A DNA stretch of 64,000 bases from Cercis canadensis (GCA_003255065.1 QAOA01000370.1:101493-165492), one strand, 5' to 3'. Counted from the stretch's first letter, positions 36,052 through 49,300 are shown. Made by a program: numbers and translations. The notes: generated by a model not told the origin, from the letters alone.

Positions 36052-36990
36052 TTATCTTTTTAAGGTTCTAAAGAATGGTAGAGCTTGGTCTGCCAATCTT
36101 GACATGAAACACGCAAGCTTTGCGATCTTGCCTGCTAGTCTTTGGACCTCCCTTACAGTCTTAGGTGGCTCTATCCTCATAATGGCCTCGCATTTATCGG
36201 TGTTAGCTTCAATGCCTCCGTGCGTTAACATGAAGCTTAAGAACTTCCCTGCTTCCACTCTGAATGCGCATTTGTATGGATTTAAGCGCATGGCATGCTT
36301 GCAAAGCTTGGTGAACGTCTCCTCTAGGTCAGCGAGGTGGTTTTCTTCTGAGTGCAATTTTACAAGCATGTCATCCACGTACACCTCCATGTTCCTCTCT
36401 ATCTGGTTCTTACAGCCTCGACTCATTGGTCTTTGGTAGGTGGCTCCAGCGTTCTTCCGTCCAAAAGGCATGACTTTGTAGGAATAGGTTGCATTTTCGG
36501 GGATGAAGGCAATTTTGTCTTCGTCGTCGGGGTGCATTTTGATCTGGTTGTACCTTGAATAGGCGTCCATAAAGCTTAGGAGCTTGTACTTAGATGCCCC
36601 GTTGAGGAGTTTGTCGATGCTCGAAAGAAGGTAAGGGTCATTTGGGCATGCCTTATTGAGGTCAGAATAGTCAACGCACATCCTTCATTTCCAATTGCCC
36701 TTTTTTACCATGACGACATTTGCCAGCCAGGTAGCGTAAGGTATTTCTCGAATGAACTTGGGCTCGAGCAACATTGTTACTTCCTCTTGGATTGTAGCTT
36801 GTCACTCTGGTCCTACCACCCTTTTCTTTTGCCGGATTGGCTTTGCCCCTGCGTGAACAACAAGTTTATGGCAAATGAAATCTGGGTTTATACCTGCCAT
36901 GTCGACTGCTATCCAGGCGAAGAGGTCAGCGTTGGCGACCAAGAGGTCAGTCAACTTTTTCAAGCTTGAGAGTGGAATGCTGGATCCCAC
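36052..36990 (-). pseudogene. Gypsy reverse transcriptase
   Basis: The palm has MCVDYSDLNKACPND, SYKVMPFGRKNAGATYQR and the catalytic box EVYVDDMLVK. A stop lies just before MCVDYSDLN and another upstream after KKRVVGPE. It would copy element RNA into DNA. The catalytic YVDD is intact but the reading frame is not. Confidence 0.93.
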
Positions 36991-37075
36991 CTAAACCGTC
37001 TGGGTCAAGCTGCTTCCTACTTGAACTAGGGTGAGCTCACCTTAGGGATTGGGATGAGTTTCTTGGTTCTCTCGT

Positions 37076-37675
37076 CTATTTTCGAGCTCGCCGATAGGGA
37101 CCAAGGAGTTTGAAAGTGGCTGACTCGTGTTTTTTTGACCTATGAGGCTTAGAGTAGTCGATGGACAGGCTGATGTTATAGCAGGTTGGGCCGAGTAGTT
37201 GATCCCCTATTGCTTCTCCGACGTTCCTGGATATCGTCGAAAATTTGAGCAGCAGATGCTTCGTTGAGACGATCGCGTCAATTTGGTTTAGAGATGGTCG
37301 CCCGAGGATGGTGTTGTAGATGGAGGGGCAGTCGACCACGAGGAATCGGACATCGGCGTTAGCCAGGTCTAGAAAATGCCCGAAGGTGGTCCGCAAGGTG
37401 ATGGTGGTTCATTTAACTTCTACGTGGGTTTTAGAGAAACCCACCAGTGTTCTGGGATAGTGCTTTAAGTCCGACTTGGGAATGTCGAGCTTGGAAAACG
37501 CATGGTAGAACAAGATGTCAGTTGAACTCACTTGGTTTATCAGCACCTTGCGAGCTTCATGGTTAGCAATGAAGCAGGATATGACCATAGAATCGCCATG
37601 CTCGAGGTCGATTGTCCCATAGTTGGCGTTAGAGAAAGAGATGGTTGGCTGGGGCTTTGGCCTGCTCATGGTCAT
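37076..37675 (-). pseudogene. Gypsy aspartic protease
   Basis: The retropepsin-like fold is recognisable from SSTDILFYHAF and NTILGRPSLNQIDAIVST. The site expected to carry the catalytic D-T/S/Q-G reads NQV (VLINQVSS), so the catalytic Asp is lost. A stop after THVEVK splits the frame. Not functional. Confidence 0.85.
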
Positions 37676-37959
37676 GGTATGGAGGACTTCTTTTTTGTGC
37701 TTCTGAGCTGTTCTCTCATGCCGTTTTGGGGAGGACTTTGAAGATCCTCCTCCTGCAAAGCCTCATACGATGGTGTGGATAGTACCTTCGATGGTTTGCC
37801 TTGGGTCTTCTTGTTACTGCGGAGGGTTTCTTCCCAGAGCTCTGTCGCCCCGAGGATTTTGCTCCTAGCGACCCGGCCGGTTCCTTGACGGAGACCTGTA
37901 CCTAAGTCGGTATTCTCTGCTAGGCCTTTGTGTGGGCGCTGGGATCTCGGCACAGAATT

Positions 37960-39293
37960 TTTAGAGGTACCCTTTTTGGATGAAGTCTTCAATGATGTTT
38001 TGTAAGTGTCTGTAGTCGTTGGTGTCGTGCCCTCTTCCTCTATGGAAAGCACAATATTTTTTTGGCTCTGCCCCCACGGTTTTCTTGGGCGATGGCAATG
38101 GGATCAGTTTGGTGAGGCATATGTCCTCCAACACCCGAGCTCTACTTTGGTTCAACGACGTGTAGCTGTTGAAACGAGGTCCAGTCGGTGACCTGTCTCT
38201 CTTGTTGCTTTTCTTCTCTTCCTGGGGTTTCTTGTCCTGCTAGGGTTTGCTTTTTTCATCTTGCCCTAACACTTCTTCTAGGTTTATGTGTTTGGTTAAT
38301 CTGAGCAAAAGATCGGACAGGTTTTCTTGTGGGTCGAAGGTGAGGTTCTCATGCAGGCGTCCTGGTCGGAGGCTGACTTGGATCACGTGCATGGCCACTG
38401 CTTCTGTCAAATCACGGACCTGGAGAGAGAGCTTGTTGTAAGGATCCATGTATTCCTTCAAGTGTTTGAACTCTCCTTGTTTCAAGGTTGCCAAGACAGC
38501 GGAAGACTTTGATGGATCATGTTGCTTGAGAAGCAAGCTTGTAGGAGCTCGACCAGTTGGTCAAAACTAGATATACTGCTCGGCGGCAGGCTAGAAAACC
38601 ACTGAAGGGTTGTCCGTCACAGAGTTGTAGGGAAAACTCGGCACATGATCTCTTCTGCAGAGCCTGCCAATAGCATGACAGAGTTGTAGTTTTCTAGGTG
38701 CTCAAAAGGGTCAGTGGACCCATCGAAAGGTTCGATGTTAGGCTGCTTGAACTAGGCAGGCAGGGGAAAATCCATAATGTCTTACGTGAAGGGGTGTCTG
38801 GCAACTCCTTTTTGCTTGTCCAAGTTCAAAAGAGGTTTTGTGTTGAAGATGGACGTCTGCTAAGGTGGTGCTTGGCTATCCTTGTGAAAGGAATGGCTCT
38901 CAACGATCTCTTCTGATGCTTGTCCTCTCTGACGCCTGACCAGAGGTGGAGTTTTCTAGGGAGGAGGACGGGAAAGAGGATTCTCATACTGGCTTTCAAT
39001 CGGGAGCTCGCTGGGCTGCTAGCGTTTCTTCAGCTCAGCAATTTCGGCTTTGTCTGCTATTCTCTCCTGCCTAAGGATTTGGATTTCTTGGAGCAGAAAG
39101 AGATAGTAGCATTTTGGGAATCTTCTTGAACGGGGGCTTCCCTGGAAGCTTCCTGACTTTCTGAGGCTTGGCGATGTGAGGGTGGTGATTTTCTGGCGAT
39201 GTTGGGCTGAATAGTAGGTCTTGTGGGTGGAGGAGTATTTTTTGGCGTGCTATGGAGATCTGTGAGCTGGTTGGGGGGGTCCATATTGTGCAA
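37960..39293 (-). pseudogene. Gypsy gag
   Basis: It starts with an ATG at 39293 about 45 nt past the primer-binding site, with a Pro/Ser-rich head. A retrotrans-gag core follows (LKQGEFKHLKEYMDPYNK, LHENLTFDPQENLSDLLLR, about 38240-38536), then a knuckle-like stretch YCAFHRGRGHDTNDY (about 38025-38070). Frames are broken in several places. Confidence 0.8.
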
Positions 39294-39353
39294 ACAGGAT
39301 CGTACAAAGAAATTTATCTCTTGGGAAGAAAAATTCTCACAGACGGCGCCAAA

Positions 39354-39652
39354 TGACGATGCCTAATTTGGATGGATGGATAAAAGGAATGACGGGGGTC
39401 TTCCTGCAAACAATGAAGAGTCAAAGGTCGGGTGTGGATACCCGAGCTCCGATGCTTAAGTTAGCGTAATTCGAGTTGATCATAAGTGTAATATTAGAAT
39501 GGAGTCAAAAGTCCTTTTACCTGCCATGTGGAGGCTATTTATAGGTGAGTCTGAAGGATATAGAAGACATATGTAAGTTTGTTGGTGTGGACCCTTGGCC
39601 CAATGGGCCAGGGGACTGTTGGGGTATTGGACCAAGTATTTGGGTATGTACA
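39354..39652 (-). repeat. 5' LTR of the gypsy element
   Basis: 299 bp, TG...CA, immediately followed on the minus strand by the primer-binding site at 39338-39353. Confidence 0.95.
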
Positions 39653-40142
39653 ATATCAAACTAAGGTTTTGAGTTCGAATCTTTTGAGCCGCACTTGTTA
39701 GAGGGATTTACCGATTACTGCTCTCGTCCCAAACAATAATTAATTTCATATCTAAAGAATGTGAAAATACTTGGGTATAAACCAAAATAAAAAATAAAAA
39801 AGACTAAGAATAAAGAAAGTAGAATGAAGATTAATTAAATGATATGTAATTTTTACTAATTTTTCACTCGTCTCTTCGTCTACTAAACATATATAATGGT
39901 AAAAATATCTTCGAACCAACTTTCATACTCGAAAACTAAATCTCTCTTCAAGCAATTTTAAGGGAGACACTTTGCAATTTGACAATTTAAAATTTTCAAC
40001 TACTCAACTAATAAAATTAGTATTTGATATACAATGGTTATTTTCTTAATAAATCTCGTTAATATATTCCTGTCTTGTATTTTAGTTTTCTAATATATAA
40101 CAGCACGAAATTTTAGGTTAATGGCTTATTTTTTTCTTTTTT

Positions 40143-41102
40143 TGATTGGGTTGAATGGCTTATCTTAGATTTATGAGAAAAGGAGTATGTAACGTTTAGA
40201 TTAATCCATTCTTTATTTTATTTAATCTTTAAATCTTTAGTTTTTTGTCCTTTCTCATTCATGAACAAGATAAACCATGAAAGAGACAAAAAGGAAAATT
40301 AGAAAATTATTCTACATATGATATGATCCAAGTTTTTATTGGTCTTATTTGTAAAAAAAAATTGGAGGTAAATTGATTGTTCTATGTTCATGGTATAACA
40401 TATAAATTAAAATAAGTAATTGTGGATATATAGTAAAAAAAATTATTAAATGTACTAAATCAATATAGAAAGTATGGGGAGATTTACAGATAAATTTAAT
40501 TTTTAGCGCAAAAGCTGAACGAGTTAAAAAGAAAAAAAGTCAAAAAACTATATTAGTTTCAAAATTAATAAATGATGTCATGTAGTAATGATAAAAATTG
40601 CAGTTTAGCTAGGTTGATTACCTAAAANTGATTGGGTTGAATGGCTTATCTTAGATTTATGAGAAAAGGAGTATGTAACGTTTAGATTAATCCATTCTTT
40701 ATTTTATTTAATCTTTAGTTTTTTGTCCTTTCTCATTCTTGAACAAGATAAACCATGAAAGAGACAAAAAGGAAAATTAGAAAATTATTCTACACATGAT
40801 ATGATCCAAGTTTTTATTGGTCTTATTTGTAAAAAAAAATTGGAGGTAAATTGATTGTTCTATGTTCATGGTATAACATATAAATTAAAATAAGTAATTG
40901 TGGATATATAGTAAAAAAAAATTATTAAATGCACTAAATCAATATAGAAAGTATGGGGAGATTTACAGATAAATTTAATTTTAAGCGCAAAAGCTGAACG
41001 AGTTAAAAAGAAAAAAGTCAAAAAACTATATTAGTTTCAAAATTAATAAATGATGTCATCTAATGATAAAAATTGCAGTTTAGCTAGGTTGATTACCTAA
41101 AA
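40143..41102. repeat. Doubled 485-bp block around a single n (assembly join)
   Basis: 40143-40627 recurs at 40629-41102 with a handful of differences and small indels, separated by one n at 40628. Probably unmerged contig ends or two haplotypes laid end to end. Confidence 0.8.
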
Positions 41103-41464
41103 AATTATCACCTAAAAGATCTTCAACAAAAAAAACCTAAATAATCTTCTAAAATACTCTAGCATTGAGACAGTCATGCCTCTTAGTAAGTAAATTAAAG
41201 GGGAAAAAAATACTTCCTTATTGGTGAATGAAGAAATTTTTTTTTTTTTGTGAGTGCTACTTAGTTTAGTAAATTTCTCTTATTTAGAATCGTGATTATG
41301 TTTCTCAATAATTATTGTAATCATTGCTCACAATCAACTTATAACTAAATCTTTTTTTTTATAACATTAAAAGCACACTCCATACATTAACTTTTTTTTC
41401 TATATGCTAGCCCTATTTAGAATTTTTATTTTGATAAGATTAGAATTTAAATCTTAGATAATTT

Positions 41465-41995
41465 TTTTTTTTAGATTTAAATGTATTATATGTCCTTATA
41501 GTTTTAACAAATTTTGAATCAGGTCCTTTAATTTTTTTTTCCTCTTCTGGAATCCTTATAGTTTAAATTTTTTTAATTGGGTCTCTGCCGTCACCATAGT
41601 TATAACTCTNGCCGTCACCACAGTTATAACTCTATCAGTTTAGTGTTTACATGGTAAACAAATTGTTTATGTAACAATAAAAGCAGATGACGTGGCACCA
41701 AAGTAGCACAAAAATTGTTACTTCATCATCTTTACCAACTTCAAACTTCAAGAGAAAAGATGATGAGATAACAATTTTTGTGCTACTTTGGCACCATGTC
41801 AACTTTTTTTATTGCTACATAGATAAGTTATTTGTTATGTGAGCATTAAACTAACAAATTTATAACTTAGGTTATGGCAAAGACTCAATTAAAAAAATTT
41901 CAAACTATAATGACCCCAAAAGAAGAAAAAAAAAACTATAAAAACTTAATTCAAAATTCGTCTAAACTATAGGGACTTAGTATATTTAAACCTTT
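41465..41995. mobile_element. Foldback MITE
   Basis: An imperfect palindrome about 530 bp long: the outer arms (TTTAAATGTATTATATGTCC... and ...GGACTTAGTATATTTAAACC) and the inner arms (GGCACCAAAGTAGCACAAAAATTGTTA and its reverse complement, with the loop at about 41725-41760) pair. Non-coding; flanked by T-runs. The n at 41610 duplicates a 23-bp piece and disturbs one arm. Confidence 0.75.
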
Positions 41996-42106
41996 TTTTT
42001 TATATGAAACCTTACATAACTTGTCACTATTAGGTCGTTAATATTCTGTGATATATAATAGCATATCCTATTGTTTTGCAATTATACGAAGTTAAGGCTT
42101 TACAAA

Positions 42107-42110
<4 letters not shown>

Positions 42111-42146
<36 letters not shown>

Positions 42147-42193
42147 NAATAAATAAATTACTTCCTTACCATTTTATATATATATATATATAT
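42111..42193. repeat. (AT)n microsatellites with an n
   Basis: Two AT-dinucleotide runs (about 42111-42145 and 42174-42193) with an n at 42147 between them; likely a sequencing or assembly weak point. Confidence 0.95.
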
Positions 42194-42673
42194 TTATTTT
42201 CTCTCCACTCTCCGCCACTCCTAATGTTATACAAAGAGTAATGCTAATATAAATAATTACAGAACAAATAATAATAAGCAGATAAAACCTTACAACCAAT
42301 TTTCTAAATCGCAAAGTGGCAGGAAGGCATAGCAATAAAGAAAGCAAAGATCAATAATAAAAGAATAAATTATACCAATCTCATTTGATGAAACATCAGA
42401 AACATCCTTTCTTGTGTTTCTTTCTTATTCAGAAATTATAGGGATTTCCCAAATTTATGTTACGTTAAAACAGAAATACCTGTAACTTAGAAAGACCAAT
42501 GGCTTGTATGAATTATACCTAAATATTAGTAATCATCGGGGTAGGCAAGGCAACATAGCTTTTTCTATCTCAAATTTATTCTACTAATCTAGAAATTTAG
42601 ACGGAAGAAGAGGGGTAAGAAAAAACAAAGAAAGAGAGAGAACTAGCTCAGCAGATTAAAAGAGGGAAGTCGA

Positions 42674-43237
42674 TTATAGCCTTGATAACGGTTTGCTAAC
42701 AAGGGACGAGAAGAAAGAGGAGGTGGGCAAGGCAAATTGGGACTTGGCGTTGGATTGTCTTTGTTGGTGCTGATCATGATCCCTTCCCTCTTCTGTTACA
42801 TCATGATGTTGATTTTCCCTAATAGCTTCTTTTTCTGCATCATCAACCATCTGATACCATACCAGGGCAAGACGTAGTTGCATATTTATATAATATCATA
42901 TGCATGAAATTGCAGGGTTGAATCATATTCATAGGAGAAATATATATAAAATAATTAAGAGAGATGCCATGGGATAGAAAATTAATTAAAGAGGGAGAAT
43001 AGAAGGTTTAGGGACCTTAGTGGTGATGGCAGGGGAGAGGAACGGGAGAAGATCAACAAGGTGGGTTTTAATGCGGTGTAAGGCGTCCCTGGTGAGACCC
43101 TGAGCTGCTTGGGTCACATCTGTTACCACACCCTCCAAGAACTGCCGGGCGTTCTCTAAAGCATCAGCAGGGACAGCTCCAACACTTAGCTTCTCCAACA
43201 ACCTCTCCTTTATGGTGGCTACGAAATTCAGCCCCAT
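42674..43237 (-). CDS. Conserved small plant protein of unknown function
   Basis: Two exons on the minus strand, 43237-43016 (74 codons) and 42850-42674 (58 codons plus stop), joined by a GTCCCT donor and a GTATCAG acceptor; 132 aa. The N-terminal exon is helical and well ordered (ATIKERLLEKLSVGAVPADA, RQFLEGVVTDVTQAAQGLTR). The C-terminal exon is polar and His/Gln-rich (HDQHQQRQ) and ends in a Ser/Phe segment. No signal peptide or catalytic motif is seen. I recall similar uncharacterised plant proteins but cannot name a family. The start is the only ATG in the open frame before a GA-rich 5' leader. Confidence 0.75.
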
Positions 43238-44307
43238 GTCCTTTGAGTTTGAGTTTGAGTTTTAGTTTTACGCCTCCTCCTCTTTCTCCTCTTCATTCCC
43301 TTTGACTTTGATTGCATAGTCTGGGGCGTACAATTCCCCCTGTCCCACATCCTTCCACCTGGTTCCGCTTGAATTTTCTTTCATCGTCTATCAATCTCTA
43401 TTGTCCTCTTGTCTGTATATTGGATTTGTCTTCACTTGAGAGTTGAGAGCTGAATAATCTGTGTCCCTCTATCTACTCCCCTCTCCACTGTTCTGGCCTT
43501 GAATGAATGTGTGTTTAATTAAAGCCACTCGAAGGGCCTGCAAGCATCCGCAGCCACTAATTGTAATTGGTTTACATTATAATGAGATATGCTCGATCTA
43601 TAAGAATCCTTGCAACGGACAAGGTAAGGAGGTTCCATTTGCATTATCCATATCTCTACTCTCGTTGTCATTTCACCTTACAATTAACACGCGTTGCCGC
43701 TTTGATATTTTCATGTACTTCATCTTGACACATGGAATGGCAGTAATCCTTTACAGTGACCACACGTCATCTCTGAGTAAGGTTCTAGAGCCTAGAATGT
43801 AGAAAGTAAACAACGGACACTCATATTTTCTTTTCTGTTTTTCTCTTTTTGATTATAAATTATTCAATGTAAAACCATTCCTTCCATTTAACTTCAATGG
43901 TAGCTTATTTTTAAGAACTGCTATCTTTCCCAAGCCTTAGAAACCCTAATTTACTCAACTCAAGATTCGCATCGATCTCATCATGAAATTGAAACCAACG
44001 CTCCAGAAGGCAGTGTGGCTACGGTTACTAATAAAAAGAAACGGATCTGTGTTTCCACTAAAGCACATCAATATCATCACCTGATAATTTAACTCCATTT
44101 ATTGATGAACAAAATGTACAACTTAAGGTAAAGCTGGTCCAGAAATCTCAAAAAGGCCAAAACTGCCAGTCACCATCCCCATCATATTCCAATTTCAGCT
44201 CATAAAAGACATGAGAGACTTAATCATACTATTGGGGCATATTTTGAGCCAACATAAATTTCAGACCCAACTACCCAGAACATGGCAGACCAGCATTAGC
44301 TAAGGTC
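43238..44307. other. Intergenic region
   Basis: No gene is seen. The left part (43238-43500) is the likely promoter and 5' leader of the small minus-strand gene; the right part (about 44050-44307) is the 3' UTR of the DUF547 gene. Confidence 0.5.
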
Positions 44308-46338
44308 TCAAGAAGCATGATCAGTAGGGATTCTATCAGGCAAGAATAAGTAGCGGAAGCGTGAATCAAAGGGAAGTATGCCACAATTGCGGAAACCAAG
44401 AATGCTCTGCCGCCTCTGGGATATGCATTGCTCAACAAAGGCAGCTTGAAAGGGGGGAAGATAATGTGATATCCATACAGCCAAATTTGCATCATCCACA
44501 AAGCCTTTGGCAAAGCAGTGAAGCATTTTGGGAACCAATAATCTTCCTTTGCTGCTAACACCAACTGCAGCCCGGATGAAATCACGCTGTACATCTTGAA
44601 GCTCTTCCATAATGTTTTCAGCAGTATAAATCCTTAACTGTATTTGTCGTTCCCCACCAACATGTTAAATACAGCTAAAGAAACAGAGAAAACTGGGTTC
44701 TTCCACATAAACTATAAGCAGTGAAATTACCGCAGGTGAAGAATACATTCCGCAGCTGAGTGCAAAAGATACAAGTGGCTCGTAGCTATCAACTGCAAAC
44801 TTCCGCTGTTCCTCTGACACCTTCAACTTGTGAAGAGCAAGAAGTAATGCCTGACAACATAATCGATAAGAAATGTCAAAATCAGGAAAAACGGTACAAT
44901 GCAGTAAATAAAAGTTTTTTAAATTACACACTCCTACCATGAGCCTGCCCATGTTAAACTCCCTACCTTCTTGCTTACAAATTACAGTGACTCCTTTTTT
45001 CCCAGACAGTATTATTTGACTGTTAAAAAGTTCTAAATTTTTTAACTTCTCTGCAATTATTTGACTAAGAAGCAAATGCATATATTCAATCTCTTAGATA
45101 TGAAAAAGGAAAAAGGGGGATGGGAGAACCTTTCAAAAAAATAAGTATAAGTTTGCGATCAGAAGGAAACCAAAGATCCTGTCCACTATAGTAAATTTTG
45201 ATAAATTTGCACATTTTTCAGTTATAAATCGAATTGTCAACCTAAGAGTTGAAGCTGATTTTTCCCTTTCTATTGATTCTTTGGCAACCTAAGCTTTCAT
45301 ACTTAGGGTAGAGATGATATAATCTTTTTAAACTCAACCATAATTCATAGATATGATATTAGCAATTTTTGTCCATCTCAATGGTGACAAAGTTGAAGAA
45401 TGGGTTAGTGTCACATGTACCTGAAAATATGTTAAGAGGGTTATTGTCATTCTGGAAACAAGAAAGTAGGGAAGGGTAATTTGGACTTATCAACAGGGAG
45501 GAGAGTATAATTCACTCTAATAACTAATATCATTATGATGAAAAATAAATTTAAAAGCATACTATTTGTGGCCTATGTAGTGGCGGTTTCATCCTCAGTA
45601 TGACATACTCAATTGCAGCTGCACTGAAAGAATGCCCACCAACGGTGTATGCAGCCTGGAATAAAAATAAATAAAGATGCATAAAATAGATATTCCAACA
45701 AAAAAAACATGACACCCAAAAATTTATGCTATATTAATTTTGACCCTGGAACTTAGGTGTGTTTTGCTCCCAAATTGCTTAAAAATGTCAAGAACCAATT
45801 CAACCCAAAAGATTAAGTTGTGAAGACCTAGGAATAGTTTTATATCTAACATGCTCCCACACAAGCCCTTTGGGCTTGAAAGGTGGACAAAGAACAAGTC
45901 CACTCATACCTTGTGCTAAAATTTAATTTAATTATGAGAAATGTGGCAGCAGGAAGTTTGACCACTTGGTCAAAGAGGCTCTGATACTATGTCAAGGAAC
46001 CATTTCAACGCAAAACTTAAACTATTAAGTGAAGACCTATAAATAGTTTTATATCTAAAAAAAAGAAAAGGAAAAAGAGAAACTAGAAAGGAGCCCAATA
46101 GAAGAGGTGGGTTAATAAGTCATAGTCGTCAAATTCTGATATTCTACCCAATAAGACAAGTACCTAGAGGGTGCTGGGGCAAGTAGGAACATACCAAGCT
46201 ATCACACCTCTAAATAAATACATGAGTATGTCATTGATCAATTGAACACAGAAATACTAAATGACATTGAGTTTTCTTCTGGCTCATGCCTCCGCATAAG
46301 ATATTATTTACACAGTTAAGAAAAGAATTTTTTTTCTT

Positions 46339-46373
<35 letters not shown>

Positions 46374-49300
46374 CGAAGGAAANAAGAAGAAACAATTACC
46401 CCTCAACTTCAAAAAAATCCAAAATGGAAAAGGAAGAACTTGCATGAAAAAAAAAAGGAAATAAAGAGCACAGGGATGGAATATGATCAGGAACCAAACC
46501 TTCTGCAAAAAAGAGAACAGTTTTAACTCACTCCTTGGGACTCCATATGCCAAATAAGCCTGTTCAGATGGACAGAGAAAAACGCAATTAACATTCTTTG
46601 TACTTATTTATATATTAACTTTTATATATAAGGATACTCACATGCATGATCAATGCATTATACAAGTTGATCCAGAAAGCAAGTTTCTCACTGCAGCTCA
46701 AATGGATAGGGTTTACTTTGGCAAGTTGCTCAACAAGTATTCTGTACTCAAAACCACAAAATTGAAAGCACATTAATTAGGTTTGGTCAAGCTATAAGGT
46801 TTTTGATAAGCTACACTGTCAGTGATATAGGACCAATAGAGAAAAATACGTAGAGAGAAGAGAATGGAGGGAAGACAAAAAAAAAAAAATAAAAAAAATA
46901 AAAAAAAAAAAAAAAGAAGAAGAAGAAGAAGAAGAGAGAGAGAAGAAAGAAAGGGTGGAGGGAGCAAATAGGGACTATGCCTCTATAATTTAAGAAGTCA
47001 TCCATAGCTAAGAACTGAATCACATGCCACGTGTTATGTAGGCACACACAACTAATTCCATTGGGAAACAAGACCTTAACTTGAAACTCAAGTAATAATA
47101 TTTTATATAAAAATTCTAACTTTATTAGAAAAATCAATAATTACAACTACTGTAAATACTCCTATTTCAAACTCCATCATTCCCTCCTTGTTGGAGAAAA
47201 TTCAATCTCAAGTTTTGAAGCATGAAATGATGAAGAAAATTGAACGTTAGAAAGTGTACAGCATTGGAGGCAACAAGATATCAAAAACAACAACTACAAA
47301 TAACTAGTGTCTAACTAGTGTCTCTCTTCTATCCTTATCCTATGTGGGAACAATATTCTTTTAAGGTCTGTTTACTTTGGTCATTTGAGTGGAAACAGAA
47401 AACAAGCCTGAAAATGTATTTGCTTGGGTATAATGAAAATCAATTTGTTGAAAACATTTCTTAAATTGAGCCCAAATTTGCTTGGGTATAATGAAAATCA
47501 ATTTGTTGAAAACATTTCTTAAATTGAGCCCAAATCTAAAAACAAGAAAAAGACGACGAATTTTTGAAATATGGAAATAAAAAATGAAAACACAATAGCA
47601 ATTTTGAAATTATAATGAAGTGAAGCCGCTAGTCATTTTCTCTAAATCCTAGCCCCACAACCAAATTAAAACACAATCAAAGGTTCATATGATGCCACAT
47701 CATCATTTTTCTAGCATTTGTCCAAGTCAACCTTGGAGTTTTCTCTAATGGCATCACTGAGACACCATTTCCAGCCGCACAACTATGACGGTGCTTGTGA
47801 TGTTCGCTTACTTGTATAGGACAACGCTGTAGAACCAATCAGAGAGCTGATGGTTTGATTTCTCACTTCGTCCATGGTATCCCTGGGTACACCTTCAAGT
47901 TGCCGCTGCCCTGCCCCTTACCAAGCTCAGAGTCGTGTAACGGAGAAGCACCACGAAGCATTCTTCTCAATTTGTTGCATCGTCTGCCGTTCCATGGAGG
48001 GAGGACCATGGAACCCCCCTGTCTGTATTTTTTTTTTTTATGGATTCATGAACTCTATTTTTGTTTTTCTATTTAAAACTAAAAAATGGGAAGATCTTGC
48101 TATAATGGAAGAAAAAGTAAATAAATGAGATCGGTTTTCTGAAGCAAATGATATTTTTGGTAGATAATATAAAATGGGGTTTGCATCCAAACACAGTTTT
48201 GTTCAATATAATGATCAAAGGATGGTTAGCGAAGGATGCGTGTGAAAATGCGAGATGTTCGACGAAATGGTGGAGAAAAGAATACAGCCAAACTTTGTGA
48301 CTTATAATAGTCTTATTGGGTTCTTATCTATAAAAGGCAATTTGAGTAAAGCAATGGCTCTGCTAGAGGACGTGAACCAAAAAGGGAAATATGCAAAGGA
48401 AAAGAAAATATTTTAACCAAAAATTTTCGTTTTTGAAATTTTCATACCAAATATGTTTTCATTTTCTGGAAACAATTTTCAGCTTTATAAACCAAACATA
48501 TTTCTTAAAATATTAGAAAATAAAAATGAAAATGACTTTTAAGAAATGAAAACAAGAAAACATTTCCGAAAGCAAACAAGCCCTTATCGTTTGTATGTCT
48601 TTTCATATCACTAATTTATGGAATCATAGGAGACACAAAAATAACTTGTTTGAGGACATTCCTGAAACACATACAGAACCAAAAAAAAAAATAAAAAAAA
48701 TGGTCAAATAAATCTTACCTGAACCTCCTTAGTGCCCCAGCAGCATACTCTAATTGCTTTTTACCAACTGACATCCAAGAGACTTCAGTTGCTAATCCAT
48801 AGTTTCCAATATCAGACCAACTTAATTTTCCACGAACATGGTAGGGGTCAAATGCATTCCCAGAAGTCAATACTTCACAATCCTTTACATCAACTTGCGG
48901 GCTCTGCACCAATGATGAGGTCGTCGAACGCTCAGATGATGACCACCACAATGAATAGGGAAGATGTCCACGTGGTGACTGAGCTGAGCACTGATTCTCT
49001 ACTACAGACGACTTGGTTGATATATATGAATCTGCCAGAGACATAAAAATGTTTCTCATACATCTCACCATTTCTTCAGATAACACATTGGGCTGATCCC
49101 AAAGTCCCTTAGGTGGCATCCCTTTACGAAGCTTCCTGAAGTCTGCAGGTTGACAAGATTTGGCATATATCTTTGTAGGCTCATGTTTTCCATGGCAAAG
49201 CAAAATTGAGTGATCTGCATTCTGATGCAAATTATCATGTCATGCAACAAATCAAAAATTAAAAACTTCTATAAAAGCTTCAATTGCCTCTACAAGATTT

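Larger units (their letters stand above)
29193..39652 (-). mobile_element. Full-length Ty3/gypsy retrotransposon, Tat-like, 10.46 kb
   Basis: LTRs of 299 bp each lie at 29193-29491 and 39354-39652, both TG...CA. A perfect 5-bp target duplication ATATC flanks it (29188-29192 and 39653-39657). Read on the minus strand: 5' LTR, a primer-binding site TTTGGCGCCGTCTGTG (39338-39353) of the kind used by Tat-lineage elements, gag, protease, reverse transcriptase with YVDD, RNase H, integrase, then a purine tract AGGAGGGGGGCAAG (29492-29505) and the 3' LTR. Between integrase and 3' LTR lies about 2 kb carrying an ORF on the opposite strand. The LTRs differ at about 24 sites, mostly transitions. Coding parts hold many stops, so the element is not autonomous now. 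Confidence 0.95.
39653..42673. other. AT-rich repeat-filled intergenic region
   Basis: No gene is seen. It contains the doubled block at 40143-41102, a foldback element at 41465-41995 and AT microsatellites. A tRNA B-box-like GAGTTCGAATC at 39682-39692 sits next to the gypsy insertion but no tRNA fold can be made. Confidence 0.6.

Noticed and set aside
33502..36439. Plus-strand frames of 88-189 codons across the gypsy pol region
   Set aside because: They are shadows of the minus-strand RT, RNase H and integrase, which carry the real motifs.
39679..39700. tRNA B-box-like GAGTTCGAATC beside the gypsy insertion
   Set aside because: No A box or cloverleaf at the right spacing; at most a fragment of a dispersed repeat.
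46811..47137. 108-codon minus frame ending in a Phe run
   Set aside because: Translation of a poly-T/simple repeat in a DUF547 intron.
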